This document shows, piece by piece, positions 17,106 to 26,225 of a stretch of DNA of 64,000 nucleotides. This DNA comes from Variovorax sp. UMC13 (lineage in GTDB: Bacteria; Pseudomonadota; Gammaproteobacteria; Burkholderiales; Burkholderiaceae_C), in contig NZ_LZZW01000003.1 of the NCBI RefSeq assembly GCF_014170375.1, positions 124,001 to 188,000 on the forward strand. The letters run 5' to 3'. Position numbers and translations under genes: made by a program. The notes below the pieces were generated by a model. It saw only the letters and a program-made list of their open reading frames with translations. It searched no databases and had not been told where the DNA came from. The stretch's first letter is position 1. Each line of letters opens with the position of its first letter.

Positions 17106-17768
17106 ATGAACATCCTGATCTTCGGCGCCACCGGCATGGTGGGGCAGGGCGTGCTGCGCGAGTGCCTGCTGGCGCCCGACGTCGACAGCGTGGTCACGAT
17201 CGGCCGCGGCGCCACCGGCCAGCAGCATCCAAAGCTGCGCGAGCTGGTGCACACGGACCTGTACGACTACGGCGCCATCGAATCGCAACTGCAGGGCTTC
17301 GACGCCTGCTTCTTCTGCCTGGGCGTGTCGTCGGCCGGCATGAAAGAAGACGCCTACCGCCGCATCACCTACGACCTCACGGTGGCCGCGGCCACGGTGC
17401 TCGCACGGCTCAACCCGGGCATGACCTTCACCTACGTGTCCGGCACTGGCACCGACAGCAGCGAGCGCGGCAGCAGCATGTGGGCGCGGGTGAAGGGCGC
17501 GACCGAGAACGCGCTGTTGCGCCTGCCCTTCAAGGCGGCCTACATGTTCCGCCCCGGCATCATCCAGCCGCTGCATGGCGCGCGTTCCAAGACGCCGCTG
17601 TACCACGCGGTCTATGTCGTGCTCTCGCCCTTGTTGAGCCTGGCCGGCCGGATCTGGCCCGACCAGCTCACGACCACCGAACGCGTGGGCCGGGCGATGC
17701 TGGCCGTGGCGCGCCACGGTGCGCCCAAGGTCTGGCTCGAGCCGAAGGACATCAACGCGCTGGCCTGA
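17106..17768 (+). CDS. NAD(P)-binding epimerase-like protein
   Basis: 220 residues with a Rossmann N-terminus, MNILIFGATGMVGQGV (GxxGxxG), of the atypical SDR/NAD(P)H-binding type. FFCLGVSSAGMKEDAYRRITYDL and FTYVSGTGTDSSERGSSMWARVKGATEN are typical of this poorly characterised family, where Ser and Lys residues replace the classical YxxxK. The substrate is unknown. It probably forms a two-gene unit with the thioredoxin-like gene. It converges on a LysR gene 3 bases later. Confidence 0.82.
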   Translation: MNILIFGATGMVGQGVLRECLLAPDVDSVVTIGRGATGQQHPKLRELVHTDLYDYGAIESQLQGFDACFFCLGVSSAGMKEDAYRRITYDLTVAAATVLARLNPGMTFTYVSGTGTDSSERGSSMWARVKGATENALLRLPFKAAYMFRPGIIQPLHGARSKTPLYHAVYVVLSPLLSLAGRIWPDQLTTTERVGRAMLAVARHGAPKVWLEPKDINALA

Positions 17769-17771
17769 GCT

Positions 17772-18704
17772 TCAGCGCCGTGCGCGGCCACGCTTGCGCC
17801 GCCCGGCGCTGGTGATCGCGTGCACCAGGTGCTGCACGAAGGCCTCGACCAGCGGCGGCAGCGTGCGGCCCTCGAGCGCCAGCACCTGCAGCTGGCGCTG
17901 CTGCAGCGGTGCCTCGGCGAAGGGCCGCGCCACCACCTCGCCGGCCTCTATCAGGTGCACCACCGTCAGGTGCCCCGACAGCATCACGTCGGGCGTGCGC
18001 AGCAGCGGCAGCAGCCCCGACGAGAAATTGCTCACGAACAGCGCGCGGTACTGCAGGCCCTGCAGGCTGCAGGCCTGGTCGAAGAGCTGGCGTGCCGTGA
18101 CGCCCTTGTCGCCCACGGCCAGCGGGTAGCGCACCGCATCGGCCACCGACACCACGCGCTGGCGCGCCAGCGGATGGTCGGGCCGCAGCACCGCGAACAC
18201 CGGCGCGTTGGCTGCATGCGCGATGCGCAGGCCGGGTTCGGGCGCGACCACGTACTTGAGCGCGATGTCGGTCTCGCCGCGCGCCAGCAGCGCGCTCACG
18301 CCGTCGGGCGAACCCACGTGCAGCTCGAGCTGGCAGCCCGGGTGCGCGGCCTCGAAGCCGCGCATCACCAGCGGCATGAAGTGGCCCGCGAAGCCCTCGG
18401 TGCAGGCCATGCGGATGCGGCGCGCGTCCTGGCCGCCGAGGTCGCGCACCTCGTCCACCACCTGCTCGATGTCGCGCTGCGCATTGCGCAGGTGGGCGGC
18501 CAGCCGCTCGCCGGCGGAGGTCAGCGCCATGCCGCGCGCATGGCGCTCGAACAGCGGCGTGCCCAGGCTGTCCTCCAGCTTCGCGATCTGGCGGCTCACG
18601 GCCGAGGAGGCGACGAACAGCCGCGCCGCGGCCTGGTTGACCGAGCCGCTGCGCGCCACTTCGAGGAAATGGCGCATCGGGATGCTGAGCAGGGGGAGGG
18701 ACAT
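17772..18704 (-). CDS. LysR-family transcriptional regulator
   Basis: 310 residues. The winged helix-turn-helix spans about residues 5-63 (MRHFLEVARSGSVNQAAARLFVASSAVSRQIAKLEDSLG), followed by a two-lobed ligand domain, and the tail is Arg/Lys-rich. It is divergent from an M20 peptidase gene and a Bug/TctC binding protein, so it most likely controls uptake and use of their substrate. A T-N11-A dyad lies 12 bases from its start. ATG 18704 is preceded by a run of C/T and no clear ribosome-binding site. Confidence 0.92.
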   Translation of the reverse strand: MSLPLLSIPMRHFLEVARSGSVNQAAARLFVASSAVSRQIAKLEDSLGTPLFERHARGMALTSAGERLAAHLRNAQRDIEQVVDEVRDLGGQDARRIRMACTEGFAGHFMPLVMRGFEAAHPGCQLELHVGSPDGVSALLARGETDIALKYVVAPEPGLRIAHAANAPVFAVLRPDHPLARQRVVSVADAVRYPLAVGDKGVTARQLFDQACSLQGLQYRALFVSNFSSGLLPLLRTPDVMLSGHLTVVHLIEAGEVVARPFAEAPLQQRQLQVLALEGRTLPPLVEAFVQHLVHAITSAGRRKRGRARR

Positions 18705-18715
18705 GGCGGTACGTG

Positions 18716-18730
18716 TTGCCTTCAAGGCAA
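18716..18730. promoter_or_regulatory. Candidate LysR operator
   Basis: The sequence TTGCCTT-C-AAGGCAA is a perfect 15-base dyad containing T-N11-A (18717 to 18729), the hallmark of LysR-type binding sites. It lies in the short region between the divergent regulator and the M20 peptidase gene. Confidence 0.65.
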
Positions 18731-18814
18731 TGGTAGCTTGCGAAAACGGTGCTGGAAGCATCGGCGTCCAGGCCTTGTACTTGCTGCATCCCACGCATCC
18801 ACAGGAATCCGCCC

Positions 18815-20233
18815 ATGCAACGCACCGACAGCCTCGCCGCCGCCGCGGCCTATTTCGACGACGGCCGCTTCTTCGCCGACCTGCAGCGCCGCATCGCCTT
18901 CCGCACCGAGAGCGACACCGGCGCCGCCACCCCCGCGCTCGAGGCCTACCTGCGCGAGGCGCTGATGCCGCCGCTGGCCGCACTGGGCTTCGAGGCCGAG
19001 GTCGTCGCCAACCCGGTGCCCGGCGGCGGCCCCTTCCTGATCGCGCGGCGCATCGAGGACCCGTCGCTGCCCACCGTGCTGAGCTACGGCCACGGCGACG
19101 TGGTCAGCGGCCAGGACGCGCAGTGGGAAGAGGGCCTGGGCCCCTGGGCGCTGACCGTGCGCGGCGAGCGCTGGTACGGCCGCGGCACGGCCGACAACAA
19201 GGGCCAGCACAGCATCGCGCTCGGCGCGCTGGCGGCCGTGCTGCAGGCGCGCGGCGGCCGCCTGGGCTACAACCTGACCTGGCTCATCGAGATGGGCGAG
19301 GAGGCTGCCTCGCCCGGCCTGCACGCGGTGTGCGTGCAGCAGCGCGATAAGCTGCGCGCCGACCTGTTCCTGGCCAGCGACGGCCCGCGCGTCAGCGCCG
19401 AGCGGCCCACGCTGTTCCTGGGCTCGCGCGGGGCGGTCAACTTCAGCCTGCGGCTGCGCGCGCGGCCCCGCGGCTACCACTCGGGCAACTGGGGCGGTGT
19501 GCTGGTCAATCCGGCCACGGTGCTGAGCCACGCCGTGGCCTCGCTGGTCGACGCGCACGGCCGCATCCGGGTCGAGGCGCTGCGCCCGCCGCCGCTCACG
19601 CCGGCGCTGCGCGCGGCGCTGGCCGGCATCGCGATCGGCGGCGGCGCCGACGATCCGGCGGTCGACGATAGCTGGGGCGAACCCGGCCTCACGCCCGCCG
19701 AGCGGCTGGTGGGCTGGAACACGATCGAGGTGCTGGCGCTGGGCGCGGGCTCGGCCCAGCGGCCGGTCAACGCGATCCCGGCCGAGGCGGTGGCGCACTG
19801 CCAGCTGCGCTTCGTGGTCGGCACGCCCTGGCAGGACCTGGCGCAGATCGTGCGCGCGCACCTCGATGCCCACGGTTTCGCGCAGGTCGAGGTGCAGGTC
19901 ACGCTGAGCGGAGCGGCCACGCGGCTGGACCTGGCCAACCCCTGGGTCGACTGGGCCCGCGCGTCGATCGCCCGCAGCAGCGGCCGCGAGGTCGACCTGC
20001 TGCCAAACCTGGCCGGCTCGCTGCCCAACGACGTGTTCGCCAGCGAACTCGGGCTGCCCACGCTGTGGGTGCCGCATTCCTACCCGGCCTGCGCGCAGCA
20101 CGCGCCCAACGAACACCTGCTGGCGCCGCTGGCGCGCGAGGGGCTGCAGATCATGGCCGGCCTCTACTGGGACCTGGGCGAGCCCGGCCACGCGCCCTGG
20201 GCCGCGGGCCGGCTTTCTTCGCACACCGCCTGA
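18815..20233 (+). CDS. M20-family metallopeptidase
   Basis: A 472-residue di-zinc amidohydrolase/carboxypeptidase. Family landmarks in order: SYGHGDVV (His-x-Asp), WYGRGTADNKGQHS (bridging Asp), IEMGEEAASPG (catalytic Glu and zinc Glu), a dimerisation insert with SRGAVNFSLRLRARPRGYHSG, and PHSYPACAQHAPNEH near the end with the last zinc His. The substrate is probably a dipeptide or an N-acyl/carbamoyl amino acid. It is divergent from the LysR gene and 26 bases before a periplasmic binding protein, a common arrangement in beta-proteobacteria for hydrolases paired with uptake proteins. Confidence 0.92.
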   Translation: MQRTDSLAAAAAYFDDGRFFADLQRRIAFRTESDTGAATPALEAYLREALMPPLAALGFEAEVVANPVPGGGPFLIARRIEDPSLPTVLSYGHGDVVSGQDAQWEEGLGPWALTVRGERWYGRGTADNKGQHSIALGALAAVLQARGGRLGYNLTWLIEMGEEAASPGLHAVCVQQRDKLRADLFLASDGPRVSAERPTLFLGSRGAVNFSLRLRARPRGYHSGNWGGVLVNPATVLSHAVASLVDAHGRIRVEALRPPPLTPALRAALAGIAIGGGADDPAVDDSWGEPGLTPAERLVGWNTIEVLALGAGSAQRPVNAIPAEAVAHCQLRFVVGTPWQDLAQIVRAHLDAHGFAQVEVQVTLSGAATRLDLANPWVDWARASIARSSGREVDLLPNLAGSLPNDVFASELGLPTLWVPHSYPACAQHAPNEHLLAPLAREGLQIMAGLYWDLGEPGHAPWAAGRLSSHTA

Positions 20234-20259
20234 TCGTTTCCTTTCTTCGTACGCACACC

Positions 20260-21246
20260 ATGACCCACCTCCGCACCCGTCGCCGCCTGCTGCTCGGCGC
20301 CTCTTCCCTGTGGCTCGCCGCCATGCCCGCGCTGGCGCAGCCCAACGCCTGGCCCGAACGCTCGATCAAGCTGGTCGTCCCCTTCCCGCCGGGCGGCGGC
20401 ACCGACATCGTGGCGCGCGGCATGGGGCAGGCGCTGGCGGAGCGGCTGGGCCAGCCGGTCGTGATCGACAACCGGCCCGGCGCCTCCACCATCATCGGCA
20501 CCGATGCGGTCGCCAAGGCCGCGCCCGACGGCTACACGCTGCTGCTTTCCGGTTCAACCAGCTACAGCGTGAACCCGGCCCTGCGGGCGAGGTTGCCCTA
20601 CGACCCGGTGCGCGACCTGGCACCGATCGCGATCGTGGCGCGCACGCCGCTGGTGCTGGTGGTGGGGCAGGGCACGCCGTACCGCTCGCTCCACGAGCTG
20701 ATCGCCGCGGCCAAGGCCAAGCCGAAGGGCCTGCGCTACGCCACCTTCGGCGCCGGCTCGGGCCCGCACCTGGCGGGCGAACTGCTGGCGCTGGCGGCCG
20801 GCATCCAGCTGCAGGACATCCCGTACAAGGGCAGCGCGCAGGGTGCGATGGCGGTGATCGGCGGCGAGATCGAGATCGGCATCGACACCGTGGCCTCGGT
20901 GGCGCCGCATGTGCGCTCGGGCAAGCTGCGCGCGCTGGGCATCGTGGGCGCGACGCGCGCGAGCCTGCTGCCGGAGGTGCGCACGCTGGCCGAGCAGGGC
21001 CTGCCCGAAGCCACCTTCGACGCCTGGTACGGCTTCGCCGCGCCGGCCCGCACGCCGGCCCCGGTGATCGACAGGCTGGCGCAGGCCGTCGGCGCGACCA
21101 TGACCAGCCCGGCCCTGCAGGCGCAGCTGCGCGCGCAGGGCATGGAGCCGGTGTTCATCGGCGCGGCCGCCTTCCGCCAGCAGATGGAAGGCGAGATCGC
21201 GCGCTACCGCGCGCTGGCCCACCGCGCGGGCATCGCGGCGGAGTAG
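20260..21246 (+). CDS. Bug/TctC-type periplasmic substrate-binding protein
   Basis: 328 residues. The signal peptide has a twin-arginine-like RRRLLLG followed by a hydrophobic stretch and ends at PALA-QP. The mature part shows WPERSIKLVVPFPPGGGTDIVAR, VIDNRPGAS, and PDGYTLLL, the core of the tripartite tricarboxylate transporter receptor family, which binds carboxylates and amides. No TctA/TctB membrane genes are nearby, which is normal for the greatly expanded Bug family. It is very likely co-transcribed with the M20 peptidase gene and may deliver its substrate. Confidence 0.93.
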   Translation: MTHLRTRRRLLLGASSLWLAAMPALAQPNAWPERSIKLVVPFPPGGGTDIVARGMGQALAERLGQPVVIDNRPGASTIIGTDAVAKAAPDGYTLLLSGSTSYSVNPALRARLPYDPVRDLAPIAIVARTPLVLVVGQGTPYRSLHELIAAAKAKPKGLRYATFGAGSGPHLAGELLALAAGIQLQDIPYKGSAQGAMAVIGGEIEIGIDTVASVAPHVRSGKLRALGIVGATRASLLPEVRTLAEQGLPEATFDAWYGFAAPARTPAPVIDRLAQAVGATMTSPALQAQLRAQGMEPVFIGAAAFRQQMEGEIARYRALAHRAGIAAE

Positions 21247-21261
21247 GGCCGCGGCCGGGGA

Positions 21262-22065
21262 TCAGGCCACGAAGTCGCGCAGCGCGAACAGCACCGCGTC
21301 GGGCGCCTCGCTCATCAGCGCGTGGCCGGCCTGCACCGTCACCACCCGGGCCTGGGGCGCCTTGCCGATCAGCGCCTTGGCGGCGCGCGGCGGCGTCATC
21401 TGGTCGGCTTCGCCGAGCAGGAACAGCGCCGGGCACTGCACCTTCGCGATCGCGGCTTCGCCGTTGGCGTAGTCGTTGCAGGCCTTGAAGCCGATGTGGA
21501 ACACGTTGGCGTCGCGGTTGCTCGCCAGCACGCGGCGCATCAGCGCGCGCGAGCTGCCGTGCAGCCAGGTGCCGGGGCCCAGCGAGGAGGGCGGCGGCGC
21601 CATCATCGAGTGCGAGAAGGTGTTGACCATGGCGATCGCGCGCTGCGGGTCGTTGAGCGCACCGTCGAGCAGCGCGGGCGACACCACCATCGGATAGGCC
21701 GTGCCGACCATCGCCAGGTGCGTCACGCGCTCGGGCGCGCGGGCCGCGGTCTCGAGCGCGATCAGCGAGCCGAAGCTGTGGCCGATCAGCGCCGCCTTGT
21801 CGACGCCGGCGGCATCGAGCAGCGCGATCACGAACCGCGCCGCGTCTTCCACGCTGGCGGGCGGCGGGCCTTCGCTCTTGCAGTGGCCGGGCAGGTCGAC
21901 CGCTAGCACGTTCCAGCCGTGGTTGGCGAACCAGCGGCTCTGCAGGATCCAGACGCTGTGGTCGTTGAGCACGCCGTGGATGAACACGACCGTGGGCTTG
22001 GCGGCGTCGAGGGACTTGCCGCCGGTGTAGGCGTAGGTGCGGTGGCCGTTGACGAGGAGTTCCAT
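21262..22065 (-). CDS. Alpha/beta hydrolase
   Basis: 267 residues with the alpha/beta hydrolase fold. The oxyanion region is FIHGVLND, the nucleophile elbow GHSFGS, the acid Asp is in LLGEADQMTP, and the last His is in VQAGHALMSE, so the triad is complete. The substrate is unknown. It begins 1 base after the metY stop and must be co-translated with it; homoserine O-acetyltransferases are also alpha/beta hydrolases, but this protein is too short and lacks their motifs. Confidence 0.88.
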   Translation of the reverse strand: MELLVNGHRTYAYTGGKSLDAAKPTVVFIHGVLNDHSVWILQSRWFANHGWNVLAVDLPGHCKSEGPPPASVEDAARFVIALLDAAGVDKAALIGHSFGSLIALETAARAPERVTHLAMVGTAYPMVVSPALLDGALNDPQRAIAMVNTFSHSMMAPPPSSLGPGTWLHGSSRALMRRVLASNRDANVFHIGFKACNDYANGEAAIAKVQCPALFLLGEADQMTPPRAAKALIGKAPQARVVTVQAGHALMSEAPDAVLFALRDFVA

Positions 22066-22066
22066 C

Positions 22067-23377
22067 TCAGGCCCCCGCCTTTTCCGCGGCCTTGAGCGCG
22101 CGTTTCAGGTCGTCGATCAGGTCGGCCGGGTCTTCCAGGCCGATCGACAGCCGGATCGTGCCCTGGCCGATGCCGGCGCCGGCCAGCGCTTCGTCGCTCA
22201 TGCGGAAGTGCGTGGTGCTGGCCGGGTGGATCACCAGGCTGCGGCAGTCGCCCACGTTGGCCAGGTGGCTGAACAGCTTCAGCGCCTCGATGAAGGCCTT
22301 GCCCTGCGCGCGGCTGCCCTTGATGTCGAAGCTGAACACCGCGCCGGCGCCGCGCGCGCCATGGCGCAGCAACTTCTTGGCGAGCTCGTGGCTCGGGTGC
22401 GAGGGGATCAGCGGATGGCCCACGCGCGAGACGAAGGGGTGCTCGGCCAGGAACTCGACCACCTTCTGCGTGTTGTCGATGTGGCGCTCCATGCGCAGCG
22501 GCAGCGTTTCGATGCCCTGCAGGATCAGCCAGGCGGTGTGCGGGCTCATCGAAGCGCCGAAGTCGCGCAGGCCCTCGCGGCGCGCGCGCAGCAGGAAGGC
22601 GCCGACCGTGCTTTCCTCGCTGAACACCATGTTGTGGAAGCCGTCGTAGGCCTGGCTCAGCTCGGCGAACTTGCCCGACTTCTCCCAGTCGAAGCTGCCG
22701 CCGTCGACCACCACGCCGCCGATCACGGTGCCGTGGCCCGACAGGAACTTGGTCGCCGAGTGGTAGACCAGGTCGGCGCCGTGGTCGAAGGGCTTGATCA
22801 GGTAGGGCGAGGTCAGCGTCGAGTCGACCAAGAGCGGCACGCCGGCCGCATGGGCGATGTCGCTCACGGCCGGGATGTCGAGCACGTCCAGGCCCGGGTT
22901 GCCCACGGTCTCGCCGAACAGCAGCTTGGTCTCGGGGCGGATCGCGGCGCGCCAGGCGTCGAGGTCGTTGGGCTTGACGAAGGTGGTTTCGATGCCGAAG
23001 CGGCGCATCGTGTAGTGCAGCAGGTTCTGCGAGCCGCCGTACAGCGCGGTGCTGGCCACGATGTGCGAGCCCGCGCCCATCAGCGTGGCCACGCTCAGGT
23101 GCAGCGCGGCCTGGCCGCTGGCGGTGGCGATGGCGCCGATGCCGCCCTCGAGCGCCGACACGCGCTGCTCGAGCACCGCGTTGGTCGGGTTGCTGATCCG
23201 GCTGTAGACGTGGCCGGCGCGCTCGAGGTTGAACAAGGCGGCCGCGTGGTCGCTCGACTCGAAGACGAAGGAGGTCGTGAGGTGGATCGGCACGGCGCGC
23301 GCGCCGGTGGTCGGGTCGGGCGAGGCGCCGGCGTGCAGCGCGAGCGTGTCGAATCCGGGGTCGGAATAGCCTGGCAT
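22067..23377 (-). CDS. metY: O-acetylhomoserine (thiol)-lyase
   Basis: A 436-residue PLP enzyme that makes homocysteine (or methionine) from O-acetylhomoserine and sulfide or methanethiol. Typical are FDTLALHAGASPDPTTGARAVP, YSRISNPTNAVLEQRV, ASGQAALHL, GGSQNLL, the PLP-binding Lys in YHSATKFLSGHG, and LSIGLEDPADLIDDL. The length and the SHPSHELAKKLL insert fit MetY rather than MetB or MetC. The gene is divergent from a CBS-domain gene. Its 5' leader can form a CGCACC/GGTGCG hairpin. Confidence 0.93.
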   Translation of the reverse strand: MPGYSDPGFDTLALHAGASPDPTTGARAVPIHLTTSFVFESSDHAAALFNLERAGHVYSRISNPTNAVLEQRVSALEGGIGAIATASGQAALHLSVATLMGAGSHIVASTALYGGSQNLLHYTMRRFGIETTFVKPNDLDAWRAAIRPETKLLFGETVGNPGLDVLDIPAVSDIAHAAGVPLLVDSTLTSPYLIKPFDHGADLVYHSATKFLSGHGTVIGGVVVDGGSFDWEKSGKFAELSQAYDGFHNMVFSEESTVGAFLLRARREGLRDFGASMSPHTAWLILQGIETLPLRMERHIDNTQKVVEFLAEHPFVSRVGHPLIPSHPSHELAKKLLRHGARGAGAVFSFDIKGSRAQGKAFIEALKLFSHLANVGDCRSLVIHPASTTHFRMSDEALAGAGIGQGTIRLSIGLEDPADLIDDLKRALKAAEKAGA

Positions 23378-23443
23378 GGGTCTCCTGGGAAGTCGGTCTT
23401 GGAAGCCTGTAACGCCCGGTCACGCCTGCAGGGCGGAAGGGCG

Positions 23444-23459
23444 CGCACCGTGTGGTGCG
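23444..23459 (-). other. Leader hairpin of metY
   Basis: CGCACC-GTGT-GGTGCG, a perfect 6-bp stem with a 4-base loop, lies 67 bases before the metY start. No SAM- or SAH-riboswitch core could be built around it, so its role, if any, is unknown. Confidence 0.35.
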
Positions 23460-23543
23460 ATGGGCGGCTATTGTGAGCCAGATGGGCTATATTCAAAACG
23501 CAACCGGCCCCTGTCAGAAGAGGATGATTCCGAGGTAAATACG

Positions 23544-23999
23544 ATGAAAGTCAGCGACATCCTGCGTGTGAAGGGCAACACGCTCTATACCGTGACCCCC
23601 GACGAGCCCCTGGCCGACGCCGTGACCACGATGGCCGAGAAGGACATCGGTTCGCTGGTCGTCATGGAACATGGCGACCTGGTGGGCATGCTCACCTTCC
23701 GCGAGGTCATCGCCGCCATCGTGCGCAACGGTGGCCAGATCGGCGGCTCGCTGGTGCGCAAGGCCATGGACGATGCCCCCGTCACCTGCACCGCCGAGAC
23801 CGACCTCGACGAGATCCGCCGCATCATGCTGGACCGCCATGCGCGCTACATGCCGGTCATGGACCAACGCATGCTGATGGGCGTGATCAGTTTCTACGAC
23901 GTGGCCAAGGCCGTGGTCGACAGCCAGAACTTCGAGAACAAGATGCTCAAGGCCTACATCCGCGATTGGCCCGCCGAGGACGAAGGCAGCGGCAGCTGA
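23544..23999 (+). CDS. CBS-domain protein
   Basis: 151 residues made of two CBS motifs (about 7-62 and 75-130): TLYTVTPDEPLADAVTTMAEKDIGSLVVME and VTCTAETDLDEIRRIMLDRHARYMPVMD. Paired CBS motifs bind adenine nucleotides such as AMP, ATP or SAM and act as energy sensors. There is no enzyme domain, so it would regulate a partner. It is 7 bases before a histidine kinase gene and probably co-transcribed. GAGGTAAA upstream is the likely ribosome-binding site. Confidence 0.92.
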   Translation: MKVSDILRVKGNTLYTVTPDEPLADAVTTMAEKDIGSLVVMEHGDLVGMLTFREVIAAIVRNGGQIGGSLVRKAMDDAPVTCTAETDLDEIRRIMLDRHARYMPVMDQRMLMGVISFYDVAKAVVDSQNFENKMLKAYIRDWPAEDEGSGS

Positions 24000-24006
24000 C
24001 CCGACC

Positions 24007-25212
24007 ATGAGCGACAGCGCGGAAGCCATCGCCCGCGACGTCGCCGCCGTGGCGCGCATCAGCGCCGTGCCGTCGTTGCTGCGCCTGATCTGCCAGAACA
24101 CCGGCATGGGCTTCGCCGCGGTCGCCCGCGTGACCGATGGCACCTGGACCGCCTGCGCGGTGCAGGACGACATCCAGTTCGGGCTGCTGCCCGGCGGCCA
24201 GCTCGACGTCAAGACCACGCTGTGCAGCGAATCGCGCGCGGCCCGGCGGCCGGTGGTGATCGACCATGCCAGCCTCGACCCGGTCTACCGCGACCACCAC
24301 ACGCCGCGCATCTACCACATCGAGAGCTACATCTCGGTGCCCATCGTCCGGCCCGACGGCACCTACTTCGGCAACCTCTGCGCCATCGATCCGCGTCCGG
24401 CCGTGGTGTCGGACCCGCGCACGGTCACCATGTTCACGGTGTTCGCCGACCTGATCGCGCTGCAGCTGGAGAACGAGGATCGGCAGGAGGCGACCGAATC
24501 GGCCCTGGTCGATGCCCGCGCCACGGCCGAACTGCGCGAGCAGTTCATCGCGGTGCTGGGGCACGACCTGCGCAACCCGCTGGCCGCGGTCGGTGCCGCG
24601 GCCGAGGTGCTGGTGCGCGCCCGACCCGAGACCGACGTGGTGCGCATCGGCGAGCGCCTGCGGGCGACCACGCGGCGCATGTCGCGGCTGATCGACGACG
24701 TGCTGGACTTCGCGCGCGGCCGGCTCGGCGCGGGCCTGGGCCTGAACTTCGAGCCGGTGCACGACCTCGGCACCGCGTTGAAGGACGTGGTGGCCGAACT
24801 GCGCGAGGCCAATCCGCACCGCACCGTCACCGACCAGATCGCGGTCGACATCGCGGTGCGCTGCGACCGCGGCCGGTTGCAGCAGCTGCTGTCGAACCTG
24901 CTGGGCAATGCGCTGACCTATGGCGCGGTCGACCGGCCGGTGAACGTGCGTGTCGACATCGAGCAGGACGTGCTGGTGCTGGCGGTGTCGAACCATGGCG
25001 AGCCGATCCGGGCCGAGGACCTGTCGCGGGTGTTCGAGCCCTACTGGCGTCCGCGCAGCAGCGTGCCGGGCGGCGGCCTCGGGCTGGGCCTCTACATCTG
25101 CACGCAGATCGTGCTGGCGCATGGCGGCGAGCTGCAGGTCCAGTCCTCGGCCGAGCACGGCACCTGCTTCACCGCGCGGCTGCCGGTGGCCGGGCCGGCC
25201 GCGAGCGCCTGA
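24007..25212 (+). CDS. GAF-domain sensor histidine kinase
   Basis: A 401-residue cytoplasmic kinase with no membrane helix. The GAF domain (about 18-155) ends with YISVPIVRPDGTYFGNLCAIDP. Dimerisation/phosphoacceptor domain: FIAVLGHDLRNPL with His at 186. ATP-binding domain: LLSNLLGNALTYG (N box) and GGGLGLGLYICTQIV (G box). No response regulator is adjacent, so it is an orphan. GAF domains bind small molecules, tetrapyrroles or cyclic nucleotides; the chromophore Cys of phytochromes is not evident. The CBS protein gene before it may provide nucleotide sensing. Confidence 0.93.
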   Translation: MSDSAEAIARDVAAVARISAVPSLLRLICQNTGMGFAAVARVTDGTWTACAVQDDIQFGLLPGGQLDVKTTLCSESRAARRPVVIDHASLDPVYRDHHTPRIYHIESYISVPIVRPDGTYFGNLCAIDPRPAVVSDPRTVTMFTVFADLIALQLENEDRQEATESALVDARATAELREQFIAVLGHDLRNPLAAVGAAAEVLVRARPETDVVRIGERLRATTRRMSRLIDDVLDFARGRLGAGLGLNFEPVHDLGTALKDVVAELREANPHRTVTDQIAVDIAVRCDRGRLQQLLSNLLGNALTYGAVDRPVNVRVDIEQDVLVLAVSNHGEPIRAEDLSRVFEPYWRPRSSVPGGGLGLGLYICTQIVLAHGGELQVQSSAEHGTCFTARLPVAGPAASA

Positions 25213-25227
25213 GCGCCCGGCGGGCCC

Positions 25228-26106
25228 TCACCACTTCATCTCGCCCTTGGCGACCTTGGCGCCCAGTTCCAGCGACGAGGTCTCGCCGAGCGAGGGGTAG
25301 CGTTTCTTCATGGCGGCGACAAGCGCGCCCGAATCATTGGCCTTCGCGGTCTCGGCATCGAAGTCGCGGATGTAGCCGGCCGTGAAGCGCGCCGCCTGCA
25401 GCGGCGTCGACGCGCCGGCCAGGAAGTGGCCCGGCACCACGGTCTTCGGCTTCAGGCCATCGATGGTCTTCAGCGTGGCCAGCCAGTCGGCATGCGACTT
25501 CGGGGTCTGCGTGTCGGCCATCCACACATGCAGGTTGTTGGCCAGCACGACGCCGCCGACCACCGCCTTGAGCGAGGGAATCCAGACGAAGCTGCGCTCC
25601 GGTTGCGGTCCCTTCAGGCCCATGACCTGCAAGGTGTGGCCTTCGAGCGTCAGGCGGTCGCCTTCGAGTACCTCGGGCACCAGCGTGGCCTTGGGCGCAT
25701 CGGGGCCCAGCTTCGGGCCCCAGAAGGCGAGCTTGCCGGCGGCGGTCTCGCGGATGTGGGCCACGGTCTGCGGCGTGGCCAGCACGCGGGCGTCGGGGAA
25801 GGCGGCCTTGACCGTCTCGAGGCCGAAGTAGTAGTCGGGGTCGCCGTGGCTGATGTAGATGGTCGTGAGCTTCTTGCCGCTGGCGCGGATCTTCTCGACC
25901 ACCTCGCGTGCCTGGGCGGCGCCGAACTGCGCATCGACCAGCACGGCCTCGGTGGCGCCCGTGACCAGCACCGAGGAGACCGGGAAGAGGGCTTCTTCGC
26001 CGGGGTTGTAGACCTCGAGATGGAGGTCGGCCGCGAGCGCGGGGGCGGCGAGGCTCAGCGCGGTGAGGAGCGCGAACAGCGGGCGGGCGAATGGAACACG
26101 GAGCAT
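25228..26106 (-). CDS. Exported MBL-fold protein with a degenerate metal site
   Basis: 292 residues with a signal peptide ending near PALAAD. The fold resembles metallo-beta-lactamase hydrolases (NPGEEALFPVSSVLVTG, VLVDAQFGAAQA, VPGHF). The diagnostic HxHxDH reads H87-G-D89-P-D91-Y92: the second and last His are replaced, and the later GD motif is VLANN. Related proteins with HxDxD-type motifs exist in this superfamily, so a changed metal site is more likely than a dead protein. It stands alone after the trehalose operon, 119 bases beyond malQ/treY. Confidence 0.75.
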   Translation of the reverse strand: MLRVPFARPLFALLTALSLAAPALAADLHLEVYNPGEEALFPVSSVLVTGATEAVLVDAQFGAAQAREVVEKIRASGKKLTTIYISHGDPDYYFGLETVKAAFPDARVLATPQTVAHIRETAAGKLAFWGPKLGPDAPKATLVPEVLEGDRLTLEGHTLQVMGLKGPQPERSFVWIPSLKAVVGGVVLANNLHVWMADTQTPKSHADWLATLKTIDGLKPKTVVPGHFLAGASTPLQAARFTAGYIRDFDAETAKANDSGALVAAMKKRYPSLGETSSLELGAKVAKGEMKW

Positions 26107-26225
26107 CTGGATTTCCGACGAGTGACAGGGAAATCCGAGCGTAGTTGTCCGGGATCGAATGAAAAATGGCGGATTCGCGTCCGGTCTGTTTCGGAAATCG
26201 GTCGAATGGCGGCCGAATGTATCGA

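Noticed and set aside
23378..23543. SAM/SAH riboswitch before metY
   Set aside because: Only one simple 6-bp hairpin could be found; no conserved riboswitch core or pseudoknot could be built.
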